NCBI GenBank assembly: GCA_025024175.1
Contig: QCXZ01000064.1
Span: 6,138,001 to 6,202,000, forward strand
Reading direction: 5' to 3'
Source: Rhyzopertha dominica
Taxonomy: Eukaryota; Arthropoda; Insecta; Coleoptera; Bostrichidae
DNA length: 64,000 nt
Shown here in pieces: positions 51,772-63,049 of the stretch. The translations under genes were made by a program, and so were the position numbers. The notes beneath the pieces were generated by a model. That model was not told the origin of the DNA, did no database searches, and saw only the letters and a program-made list of their open reading frames with translations. The first letter of the stretch is position 1. Each line of letters starts with the position of its first letter.

Positions 51772-54700
51772 ATGCCGTGCTATGTGAAAAATCTCAGACT
51801 GTTATTTGTTGGTTTCTTGTTGTTTATTGTTAACAGTGTGGATTTAAGCCAAGCAATCACAGGTTTGTGTTGAATTTGCTTCCATATTGTAGATTAATTA
51901 AATATGTAAAATAGTTACTTATTATAATTAAGTATAGATGGTGTGATTAATTAACATTTTTCCTACTTTGCTTTTTCGACAACCCTAATTTTGCATTTTA
52001 CCTATAGTTAATAATTTGTCAAAATACTAATATAAAACTATATACCTTGTTGAAAAGCGGCGGGAGTAAATTCTTGGTGTAATATTTAGTTTTTTGAATT
52101 TGCACCTTTTATCACAATCCTGCAACAGTATAAAAGGAGTTGATAAATGTTTATTAGGTAACACAGGTTCATATGATTACGATGACCAGCCGTTTTAGAC
52201 TTCGATTTATTTAATTTAATAAATTATTAATAGCTTGTTTATCGTCTTTTGCAAGAAAATTAAAACAAGTGCGATTTTTTTTGTAAACATTCACGCTATT
52301 ATACCGTATCTGATTTCCCAACCAAACTTCCAAGACATAAGGTATAGACTTATTTTTGCATTACCACGTAACCATTTGAGACCAACCAAGTTAGGTTTGC
52401 CAAAATATAATTAATTTATATTCATACCAGAAATTTTCTTAGCAAGTGCTCCCTCAATTTTAATCCCACACATAATCAACATTATCATTACCAAAATTAT
52501 TTATTACTTGTATGTATAATTAATGATTATAGGCGTATTTACTTGCATTGACCGGGATTCGAACCTGGGACCTCTTGAAGTTTTGAATCCCGGTCAAAAA
52601 TGACAATACTTTTTCAAAAATATATTTGCTTACAAAACGCATATAAATACTGCTATAATTATCATTACCATTTCCAACATCTACAAATCTCCACGCAGCG
52701 CTGGTTTTTTCACGGATCTAAACGCGTTCTAAGGCGAACCGAATTTAATTTACCCAGAAGTTTGTTATTGTCGCGCCTTAATCCGTGTTATCCGTTTCGT
52801 CGCAGCCGTTGATTGCTACTGCATAGAATTCTACATTCTTAGTATAATATACCCATCTACTACAGTTTGTTTCCTAAAATGAATAAGATGAGGTTTTGAC
52901 CTTCGCACAGTTCGTTGCTTCTAAAAACTCGTCGGTTTGCTTACGAAACGACCTTTTTAATGTGTCTGTTATCATACTAAAGGCAACGCTCTGAAACACG
53001 GAATGTGCTGTTCAGAAGAGCGGCCGTAATTGTATTAAATTTCCATATTTTATTAATACATCCGTAAATTAACTCCACACGTTGCATAAAGAACAGCAAT
53101 TTTGCTAAAAAATATATTACCCAAATTATGAAGTCAATACTGGGTTCCTCAAAAATAAAAACTGTTTAAACAAGTACTTTTTTAACGGGTTCTTTCAAAA
53201 AACTAGTAATTCTTGAGAAAGTATTTAATCAAGACCCAGTACCTTTAAAAAAAGAACTGTAAATGGATACTTATTGATACTGGAAATATAAAACAAGTAT
53301 TTAATTAATAATAAAATATAGTGGATTAAACTTGGCAAGGTTTATTTTACAAGAATAAATTCAAGAATCCACATTGATTGAGTAATATAGATCAGTTCGA
53401 CTCCGTATGTAAACAAGTGTACTACTTTATAACAAACACTTATTTACTTATATTCCCAATTGCTAACTCTAGAACAATTATCTAGTTAAAACTACTGGTA
53501 CCTCAGAAGAAAAAAAGCAAGTATGTTCTTATTATTTTGATAGATAGACACTATCTAAAACTAAAATTTTTGAGGAAGTATTTAATCAACACCCGGGCTA
53601 GTACCTATAAAGAAAGAAACGTAAAGGAATACTTTTTGATACTGGAAGTGTTAGGACACATATTTATATAATACCGGGACCTACCTTAGGCTTACTTTAT
53701 TAGGACACAAAAACTGTAAATGAGTACTTTTTTAAAACATAATTTTGGTATACCAAGTATCTTTAAAAAAAAGAACTGCAAACGAATACTTTTTGATACT
53801 GTAAATATTAGCTCAATTCTTTAATTGATATCAGTATACAAGAAGTAGGGACTTAATTAATACAAATATCTTTGGGAATAACTCTGTAAACAAGTATTTA
53901 AAAAAAGGATTATCTTTGATAAATGCTAATAATTAATTAATACAAGTACCTGTGAGAAAAGGTTTATAAACAAGTACTATTTTATAACAGATACTTTTCA
54001 AAACTAGTAACTGGCTGGCAGTAGCTGGTACCTTGGAATAACAAACTATTTAAACAAGTACTTTTTTAACAGATACTATCTGAAACTTGTAATTTTGTAG
54101 AAAGTATTTAATCAATAGCAGTACACTTAAAAACAGGAGTGTAAAAGATTTTTTAAACTGATTGTTTATATATAAAATAGCATCAGCAGCTTGGGAGATA
54201 AGAACTGTAAACAAGTACCTTTTTAAAACTGATACTTGGTAACTTTACAAGTATTTAAATCTGGTACATTAATAAGTAAATTATTGTTTAGTATATATTT
54301 TATATCATTGGAAACAGATAAGTCCGAGATTAAGACCATTCCATTTGTCAACAACTTCTGCAAAGTTTAAAACATTTCATGACGACTAATAATCAGTTCT
54401 GAGGACATTTCATTGAAGCAAAAAGCGAATCTGAAAACTTGTGGGTTTTACAATAAATCAATGAAAGCACATAAACATCAGAATTTAGTATGTGTAATTC
54501 TTGTATAGCTTAGTCGGCTTTTCACTATTTATTTTTTTTAATCATTTCTTGTAATTGGATATAAATACCTGTAAGAAATTAATACTTTATTGTTATTACT
54601 ATTATTAGTCAAGCTTTTTTGTTTTAATAGTGTTAAACCCACTTGTTTCATGAATATGAGAAAACGATTTGTTGAATAAAACGTAGATAAACAATTTAAA

Positions 54701-56989
54701 CTCAAAGATATTATTGTATAAACAGCTGTTTCGTTTTCGTTTAAGTAAACTTTACTTTAGTTAACATCATGGATATAGTTAAAGATTTTAGTATATTTTA
54801 TATCTTTCAAGGCATTACTATACTGATTTCCTTTTTCAGGACCAACACATGGAAAACTTGTAGTATGCTATGTAGGCACTTGGGCGGTATACAGACCAAA
54901 CAGGGGTTCATTCTCCATAGAACACATAGATCCCACCCTCTGTACTCACCTGATATACTCTTTTGCCGGACTGAACTCGACACAGGACACCATCAGATCT
55001 CTAGGTAAAAATAAAACAGCTAATTATTGTGCTGATCAGGTGAAATACAGTGAAACATCCACTAAAAGTGTTCGAATTTTTTCGCACCTTCTAGATCCTT
55101 GGCAAGATCTAACAGAGAACTACGGCAAGGGTGGCTACAGTAGGATAACAGCGCTTAAGAGTGTCTATCCGCATTTGAAGGTTTCCATTGCAATTGGAGG
55201 TTGGAATGAAGGCTCTGCGAACTATTCAGCTATGGCTGGTGATCCTGCCAGACGAAGCAGGTTCATTTCAAGCGCTTTAGAATTCCTCAGGTAACAAGCA
55301 AAACATTAGTGAATTTTTATTCGATAGGGCCATCTCAGATTTTGATTGTTTCTGTTGCATACAGAATACAATAAATGTATTTAGTTTGTACAAATACAAG
55401 AAATATACCTCATTTGCAAACAGTGGCTAAAGTGACCTCCCAAATAGCAACATTTGAACATGTATTGCTTCATAGATTTCTGAAACCTACAAATGTCAAT
55501 AATCGCAAAAAATTTCTTTTTCAGGAAATATAGCTTCGATGGTTTGGACCTGGATTGGGAGTTTCCGGGAAAAAGAGGCGGTGCCCCAAGCGATAAAGCC
55601 AATTTTTTGCTTTTAGTCAAGGTATTGTATTAAATTTCCACCAAGAAAATCTTACAAACTCACTTTACAGGAACTAAGAGCGGCCTTNAACAAGTACAAT
55701 TATCTCTTAACGGCAGCGTTTGGTGCTGGAAAAGACACAATAGATGTGGCTTATGATGTGGCCGGATTGTCGGTTTATTTGGACTACATACATTTAATGT
55801 GTTACGATTACCACGGAGCATGGGACCAAAAAACTGGAGCTAACGCACCGTTAAAAAGCTCAGATGTACTCAGTGTTGTAAGTTTTCTTTTCTACACATC
55901 ATATTCACACATTCCATTTTACTTTAACATGGTTAAGAACTCTTTAAACATCACATATGGCACAGCCTTCTAATAATTTTTGCTTCAATCAAATAATAAA
56001 TTTTGTTAAAAAAGGACAAAAATCATGAAAAACAAGAATCTTTCTTGATGAGATTTTGGAAGTGAGAAATTGATTTTAGGTTCAAAAGCTATATTGACTT
56101 TTAACTGTTAAAAATATATTTTATTGAAAACAACCAATGTGATGAAAAAGTCTTTCATGTAATGTTTATCTTTAGTAGTTTTTGTTATTTGTTCTATTGC
56201 ACTGTTCGAAGTTACAAAATTAATACAAAAAAAATATTAAGGGTATTGTTTTGTGACATACTACTTTGGAATAATCTTCCATTAATTTTATTACTTTTTT
56301 GCAGGAATACACAGTGGAATACATGCTAAAATTGGGGGCTCCTGCTAACAAACTAGTTCTAGGCGTTCCACTATATGGTCGCACGTTCATGCTACCCCAA
56401 CCCTTGTATAACGTCCAGAAAAAACCACGGCTAGGTACGATAGCTCGAAATTTTGGATTCCAAGGGCCGTACACACGAGAGAACGGTTTTATGGGATATA
56501 ACGAGGTATGCGCTTCCACTTTCAACAGAGCAATTGTAGCAACCTCCATTTCACTTACAGATATGCGTCGAACTTAAAAATACAACCCTATGGCATCAGT
56601 ACTGGGATGAGGAATCCAAAACTCCATTTGCCGTGGATGGCGACAGGGTAATAACGTTCGACAACGAAAAATCGATTTCAGAGAAAGTAAAGTTTGCTAT
56701 TGAAAACGGTTTGGCTGGTATAATGGTCTGGTCGCTGGACACGGACGATTTTCAAGGTGACTGTGTGGATGAAACGCAATCTGAAGGGCCGATTAACTTC
56801 CCACTTTTGAGAATAATAAACAAAGCTATAGGAACGACGTTGGATAGAATGAAACAAGATGGAACTAATATAATTCCGCATGGCAAACAAGAAAGTCAAA
56901 TTGGGGCTGCTAATGCAGTATACAGCAATAATATTAAATTTTTAGTTCCATTAGTTTGTATAGTTGAGGTGCTGCGCATGTATTTTTGA
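51772..56989 (+). CDS. Cht2: Chitinase, GH18 family, Cht2 type
   Basis: Extracellular glycoside hydrolase that cleaves beta-1,4-linked chitin in cuticle. Exons: 51772-51862, 54840-55004, 55095-55290, 55525-55621, 55671-55877, 56305-56505, 56561-56989. Phases join, giving 461 aa. Exon 1 encodes a signal peptide ([20 protein letters not shown]). The barrel begins [17 protein letters not shown]. Conserved region 1 is [16 protein letters not shown], the catalytic DGLDLDWE is at 156-163 with Glu163 as proton donor, then [19 protein letters not shown] and [16 protein letters not shown]. There is no CBM14 chitin-binding domain. The protein ends with a hydrophobic tail ([18 protein letters not shown]) after a polar IPHGKQES stretch, as in Drosophila Cht2, which suggests a membrane or GPI anchor. 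An N is at 55688 in exon 5. A piggyBac element sits 17 bp after the stop. Confidence 0.96.
52545..52600 (-). repeat. tRNA-derived hairpin fragment
   Basis: On the minus strand the sequence reads AGGTCCCAGGTTCGAATCCC then GGTCAATGC, a canonical tRNA T-arm, preceded by GACCGGGATTC, which pairs with GAATCCCGGTC to form a 13-bp perfect inverted repeat (TTGACCGGGATTC). It resembles the T-arm region of the cassette at 29150-29180. No D-arm or anticodon arm is present. It lies in Cht2 intron 1. Confidence 0.5.
53147..54268. repeat. Degenerate tandem array in Cht2 intron 1
   Basis: About ten diverged units of 70-110 bp. Units begin near GGTACCT and contain AAGAACTGTAAACAAGTACT, TTTTTAAAACAGATACTTT, AAAACTAGTAAT and GAAAGTATTTAATCAA. 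Clear unit starts are near 53237, 53497, 53601, 53945, 54028 and 54196. GTAC, AAGTACTTTTTTAA and GATACTTTTTGATACTG recur many times. No coding potential is present. Confidence 0.7.
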
Positions 56990-57005
56990 ACATTGTGTCA
57001 TTTAA

Positions 57006-59529
57006 CCCTTTCAGACCCGAATTAATTTTAAAATCTCCAAAAATTTTTTTTATGGTTGTTTTATTTTTATATGATCAATTAATAGCAAAAACAAGAAAAT
57101 TTTTGGTTTTTTTTATTTTTTTCAAAAATTATGAATATGTCCATTACAATGGACAATGGGTCACAAATGTTGTAGAAAGATACAAATTTAACTAATTATG
57201 TGCCTAACAATAAAAATAGAAAAATGATCAAAAAATATTATTTGGCATGAAATTCTTTGAAACAATTTCGATTTTTAACAAAACAAAGATGAACTTTACA
57301 CTTGATGCAGTAGACGTGGGTTTTACCAGTACATTTTAATTTTTTGCATCTAGTAGCTTCTTTCATTTCATCGTATTCAGGCATATGATCAAACATGTCT
57401 AGCTGGAGTTCCCGTAATGGCATGCATTCACCAGATTTTCTTTTGGAAGATTGAGGAGAATCACAGAGGTTTTCTTTACTAGGCCGTCCAGCTTTTCGTT
57501 TCAAATTACAAGGCTTTCCTACTTTTATAAGAGATTCAGCAATATGAATTTTGAAATGTAAGGAGTCGAGTACGTTTTTTTTATTAATTTTTGCATTTTC
57601 AGCATCTTTCTTGTATTCCAACCAACTGTTGGTACAAGCCAAATCTACAGCGTGAAATATCATTCGCAACGTCCATTTTTTGGATTTTATAAAAATGCGA
57701 TAATGCCCTACAAGTTGGTCGAGAGAGTCGACTCCTCCCATACATTGATTATATAATTTTACAACTTCTGGACGTTTGATTTCAATATATTCTTTTCTAG
57801 TTTTATCCCATCGTCTAGCGGTATCTTCTTCGCCAATTCCTACAAAATTTGAAGCCAGAGTTACTGTGCGATTATCCACCCACTTGCAAAGTACAATGGA
57901 GTTATCTGCATTGACGACTTCTTCGCTGAATCCTCTATTTCGTTTTAGTGCATTTTTATCAGGTAGCAAAGGTGGATTGTTAAATCTGTTTACCCGCACT
58001 GTTCCAGCTGCATGAATCTTTTTTTGTTGTAGCGCCTCAAACAAGTTATAGGTCGAAAAATAATTATCAAAGTATAGATAATGACCTGCAGGAACATTTT
58101 CTGCCAATTTGAGAACAACAGCAGCTCCTAAGCCGAATTTTGTAACCATGTGTTTATCAAGTTCCGTTGTAGCACCTTGGTATATGAGGAAGTCGTACGC
58201 CATCCCACTTTTTCCGCAAATGACAAAAATTTTCACTCCCCATGGACATGGTTTACCCTTGACATACTGTATAATAGAAAGATGCCCTGTAAACGGCACC
58301 ATTTGTTCGTCAACACATACATTTTTCTCCATAACAAGTTCATGGCATCGTTTTCTTATGCTGTCAAAAAATGGCCTAATTTTATATAATCTGTCAGTAT
58401 TGTTTTCAGGCTTTTCCAAATTATTCACAATGTGCAGATTGGTGCGTAATTGAAAAAATCGGTCTCTACTCATTGTCTCAGTAAATAAGGTCATATTCAA
58501 GGACTTTTCCCAATACATTCTGACGCGGGGGAATCCCAAACAAGACATCATTATATGCAGACCAAATAAATTTTTTATCTCTTCAAAATTGCAGGGTTTG
58601 AAATTATTTCCTTGCTGCAAAGCATAGATATTCGTCATTTCCGCTACTTTTCGAAAGATATCTTCAGGAATATATCTGTAGAAATAATTTATTGGATCCA
58701 TCACAACAGCGTCTCCTTCCTTTTGTTCATCTGGAGTTTCACTCTCAAAAGAGATTTTTGAAAATTTATTTTTTGTCCATTTTATATCTGCTTTTTTTGT
58801 GCATCTATCTTCCCTAAAGTGAGCCTCTTCTTCATTTTCATGCACAACCGTATCTGCAAATTCTTCCGCACCTTGAAGTTCTTCTTCAGGTTGATCCTCA
58901 TTTAGATTTGCAATTTCTGCTTGAACTTCAATTGTTCTTGGCGCAGACTTTGCACTATTTCTTATATCGACGATCTCGTCATCACCGCTGTCATCTTCAA
59001 GATCCGAGAAATTGTTTATTCTCTCTAAAACTCTCTCACATTCTTTGTCAAGGGATTCATCATCCAAGAATGAAAGCAGAATTTCGGCATCAAGGGGATT
59101 ATCTGGATTGTAGAGCCCTAAGAAAAACTTAACTTAGTCCCAGTGTCCACTATAATGGACAGTGATATAAATACTGTGTTTTGAGTGACATTTGACGTTT
59201 ACGAGCTACTAAAATGCCAATAATAACTACATTCAACCTTTATTATACTATCAAATACAAATTTTTTGCAATGCGAGTTCCCGATATTAAAAATAAAATG
59301 GATTTTACTTACGTTTGCAAGAACTTGCTACTCCCGCCATTGTACGCCTGTCATATAAGCAGATTTTTTTGATGACAGTATGAACAGCAAGCGCTGTCTG
59401 CATGTATTTATGATAATACAGGTTTCTTTAACACAAGGTCAACTAGAAAACTGTAATAGATGTTAAGATTAATTTTACAGAACCCTCTAAGTTCAGTGTC
59501 CATTGTAATGGACGTCGGGTCTGAAAGGG
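57006..59529 (-). mobile_element. Complete piggyBac transposon
   Basis: 2,524 bp flanked by TTAA on both sides (57002-57005 and 59530-59533). The terminal inverted repeats start CCCTTTCAGACCCGA at both ends, 15 of 15 matching. Subterminal palindromes of the type TGTCCATTACAATGGACA occur near 57138, 59136 and 59498. The single gene inside is open from end to end. It inserted in the presumed 3' UTR of Cht2 in the opposite direction. Confidence 0.95.
57238..59340 (-). CDS. piggyBac transposase, intact, two exons
   Basis: Cut-and-paste transposase that acts on TTAA sites. The long frame ends at 57238 and has no ATG near its start. A short exon at 59313-59340 supplies MAGVASSCK, ends at a GTAAGT donor, and joins in phase to the acceptor TTTTTCTTAG (exon 2 is 57238-59117). 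The result is 635 aa. The DDE/D core is at D279 (NVCVDEQMVPFTG), D360 (YLYFDNYFST) and D473 (NQCMGGVDSLDQ). The N-terminus is acidic, and the C-terminus ends with a Cys/His-rich domain (CKKLKCTGKTHVYCIKCKVH, LCFVKNRNCFKEFH), the DNA-binding zinc finger of the family. No stop or frameshift is seen. Whether it is active cannot be read from sequence. Confidence 0.93.
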
Positions 59530-59533
59530 TTAA

Positions 59534-60790
59534 AAGTGAGAAATTGATATGATCCTTTAATTTCTGTGATTAGTTATGTACATGAACTTTTTGTATGCTA
59601 TTACTGTGTTTAAAATATGAAACAGAATACTTAATATCAGGAAGGATATTTATTGTCTGTATTAATTTAGAGTCTCAATATTGTCATCAAGATATTGTAC
59701 ACAAGAACAGAATAAAAGAAATTATTTATGTTTATGTAAAATTAATTTAGATTTAGATTTTAGACTTTTTGTCCATCCATAATCTCTCTTTCTCTATCAG
59801 AGAAAATGGTCAGGCATGTCGCTGTATAATCTGGCTTTTCGATTAAAAAATACATTGAACATGTAGGTATATACAACACATAAACACAGAAAAAAAGAGA
59901 ATCAAATTACTCAAAGATCGAGTACTCAGAAAACACAAAAAACTCTCTGGAACATTTTCAACCAAGAAACGAACCGAAACCAACCCAGAAATAAAGGAAA
60001 ATTGCCATCTGCTGAATGAATACTTCGTTAATGCAGTATCACATCCCTATGGCCCAGACAAAAGAAAGCTGCAAATATCCAGTTAATGGTTCTTCCAGTC
60101 AGTCAGAAAAAAGTGGACTAGACCATTGTATTGTAGAAATTATTTTTTATTATATATATTATTTAATATAATAATAGTAATGGAATATTCATATAAATGA
60201 GTATGCCAGCGTATATGAATATTCCATTATTATTATTTCAGAATTTTTGCAACAAATAATGGGAAGTATTGTCAAAATGTCAATGTAATAGTGACACAAA
60301 ACACATTTTTATTATTTATCACGTACAATTTGATTAAAAAAATGATTTAGTTAAGCAGTGAAAATGTGAATTGTAACATTCAACTCCGATTTTCTCTGAA
60401 AGGGTCAATTTTAGATGAAGAGTACCTTTTTCTGTTTATAAGGCACAAAGATTAAAAAAATAGATTTTTGAAAAAATACTGGACCGTTTTAAAATTAAGG
60501 GTTGAAATGTGGCGGTAAATGCTCTTCCGGCTCCCACAAAACATTTATTAAAAAAAATGTGCATCATTTTAACGGCTTCCACTTCAAATAATAACGGCCA
60601 AAATTTGATAATATATCAACCAGCCTAAGAGATATTTCTGAAAAACTGTTTCTTTTCCCCTATGTTTAAGAGTGAATATCTCAGTAGAAGGGCGTAATTT
60701 CAAAAAAAGTTATACTGTAAAATAGTATTATTTTTGCACCAGTTTTCAGATTCTGAGAGGCTGCACATATAATGCATAATGTTCATTACT
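59534..60790. other. Intergenic region after the piggyBac element
   Basis: Begins with the displaced rest of the Cht2 3' UTR. Around 59890-60080 a short frame (FSTKKRTETNPEIKEN, LLNEYFVNAV) may be a retroelement scrap. A hairpin lies at 60179-60228. Nothing else is recognisable. Confidence 0.35.
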
Positions 60791-60821
60791 AAGAGTTTGT
60801 AACTTGTATATTTGTTTGGAC

Positions 60822-61060
60822 ACAATAAAGATTATTATTATTATTGTTAAAAGTAAGAACAACTACATTGCTTTGAAAAAATATAAAGAACTAACTAATC
60901 ACACTTTTGACTTCGATAACACAAAAATTATTGCTATAGAACGACATAAATATACGAGACAATTTTTGGAAATGAGTTATAATATACAAAAAAAACATAA
61001 ATAAGTGTGTAAACAACAGGACAGACAAGGACTGAGCGATACCTACAACACTATCATTTA
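60822..61060 (+). mobile_element. Retroelement tail followed by a Penelope-like C-terminal fragment
   Basis: 60822-60846 reads CAATAAAG then repeated ATT, a non-LTR 3' end. Directly after it, 60855-61060 encodes LTNHTFDFDNTKIIAIERHK, YTRQFLEMSYNIQ and, in another frame, a DGLSDTYNTII-like end. This is the usual C-terminus of Penelope-type GIY-YIG proteins (H.FDFDN.KI......R...EM..I). Only the tail is present. Confidence 0.6.
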
Positions 61061-61959
61061 AACACACATACATATATCAATGTCACTAACAGTAGTAGCT
61101 TAACATTTGCTATTCAAATAATTTTAGTGATGGAACAAACTCTAAGGTACATTTTGTATTAATATCAAAATTGTAAATGTCAATTATTATAATATAAATA
61201 GTTTAATATTTGAAAAAGATCTAAAGGTAATATAAACATCTATATCTGCATAATGTTGCCTTATTGCTTTCATAGGTAACAATTAAAAGGCAGAACTGAA
61301 TATTCCATTGCAATGTAATAATTTCAAGAACTAATACTTATTTATATAATAATTATTTATGAGTACAATAATGCTTTTTCTTCAAATTCCTTTATTCTAT
61401 AAGATAACCGGTTTCGAGGTAATTAATGAAACCTCATCCTCGGACTATCAGCTACAAAAAGAAGCATAAATCTACATATATTTAAATTTTACAATCAATT
61501 TAGCTTATAATAAACTATTGTCATTCTGACATTACTAATTTGCATAAATATCATTGCCACCTGAACGCTAAACTTTTTCTAAAATTTACTTGAGAATTTA
61601 GTGTTATTTCGTCAAGACATTTATCAGATCTTTTTATTTCTAAAATTTATAATGAATTTAGTAATTGGCCACTTACTATTTATTAATATATGTCACAAAT
61701 AATTTTTCAAGAAATATCTTTAATAAATCAGTACTGACCAAATAGTTAAAAGTAGCTAATTAATAAAAGCACTCATCACATTCAGAGATATTAATGCTGA
61801 CACTAATGGAGTAAGAAATACCCAGTTGTACAGAAATTTTTTCACATCGTCATAAAAACAAAGTTTTTTTTAAGTATTGGTAAGCTTGAATAAGTCAAGA
61901 CAGTTCTATATAAACTTATATATTTGAAATGCTCTGTATAATGCACAATTAACTTAAAA
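61061..61959. other. AT-rich sequence downstream of mdlc
   Basis: No gene or clear repeat is seen. The 3' UTR of mdlc (minus strand) should occupy the high-coordinate end of this stretch. Confidence 0.4.
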
Positions 61960-63049
61960 CTAATCTGACGAATCAGATGATGGCGGATCATCCTTCTCGA
62001 CTCCTTCCCTTTTAAGTTTAGCTATTAAATTCCGTGCTGGATTAAATATTCCGCTGGTTTGCGTGTTGCATACGAAGCACCTCTGTGTCTTCTTATACCT
62101 GGCCAAGGCACATTTCTCACAGAAGTAGTGCTTACACCTGAAAAACGGGTATATTAAATTCACGAAACAGTTGAGAATCCTATAAATATTTATACTTGGT
62201 AACGACGGGATCCGTAAAACTCTTCCTGCAGATGACACACTTGAAGGGCAAATCCTCTCCATCAGATTCGATTTCGTACTTCTTATCGTCGTCACTTTCG
62301 TTTCCGTACTCACCAGATGCCCATTCCTGTTCCAGTTGCCAGCCGTGCTTGTAGTCGCTTCGGTCATGCAAAAACTTGCAGCTGTCGCCGAAACCGCAAA
62401 AACCCGTCTCCTTATAGTCCTTACATATGTCGGGTTGGTAATCCCACCGCACGGTGGCTCGTAAGTTTGAGGGTGCACGAATGGGGCCCCTTCGCACCAT
62501 GCCGGAACTAGCGTTACCAGCCGCAGTGTCTTTCGGTTTGTAGTACTGAGTGTAGTTGTTGAGGCCTCTGTATACTTTGTCGTCTTGTTTTCCTTCCAGT
62601 TCCTTGTTGACTTCCAGACGTTTCTCGAAAATGGCTTGGGCATCCCTGTCTTTTTCTGTCTCAATTTCCTGTCAGAATAAATAATCATATAGCAAACTTG
62701 GATAATTAACACGTTTACAAGTCATACTTACAAGGGTAGCAGTTGCACCTTGATCTTGCGGTCCCTCTGGCATAGCCGACCTTTTCGATTTGTAACTAAC
62801 CGTCGCGATCTGTTCTTCAGCATCGGAACTACTTGATTCACCTCCCACATTCAACTTAGTTGACTTGCTCGTACTCTGAATGTTGGGGTTTATTTTGCTC
62901 TTCCGTTTAGTTGGTCGTACAACCGTAGTCTCTGTGGAATCACTGATGCTACCTTCTTCCGACGACGAGTCTTTCTGTCTTTTCCTGTTACCACGCATTT
63001 TTAAACAGCGCTTCTTGAATATGAAAGAGCAATTTTCTCCTGTCTCCAT
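61960..63049 (-). CDS. mdlc: RNF113A/midlife crisis: CCCH and RING zinc-finger splicing factor and E3 ligase
   Basis: Spliceosome-associated protein (yeast Cwc24) that also has RING ubiquitin ligase activity; Drosophila mdlc is needed for neuronal differentiation through splicing. Exons 62732-63049, 62196-62668 and 61960-62137 join in phase, giving 322 aa (human RNF113A 343). The N-terminal part is acidic and Ser/Lys-rich with [14 protein letters not shown]. The CCCH finger has C188, C197, C203 and H207 in the run from [13 protein letters not shown] to CKFLH. The RING has C250, C253, C265, H267, C270, C273, C284 and C287 ([28 protein letters not shown]). All metal ligands are intact. The start is the ATG at 63049. 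A longer upstream frame lacks an ATG and contains a likely 5' UTR acceptor (GTGTTTCAG). Confidence 0.95.

Noticed and set aside
53147..54268. CRISPR-like array
   Set aside because: Eukaryotic context, strongly diverged units of unequal length and no unique spacers.
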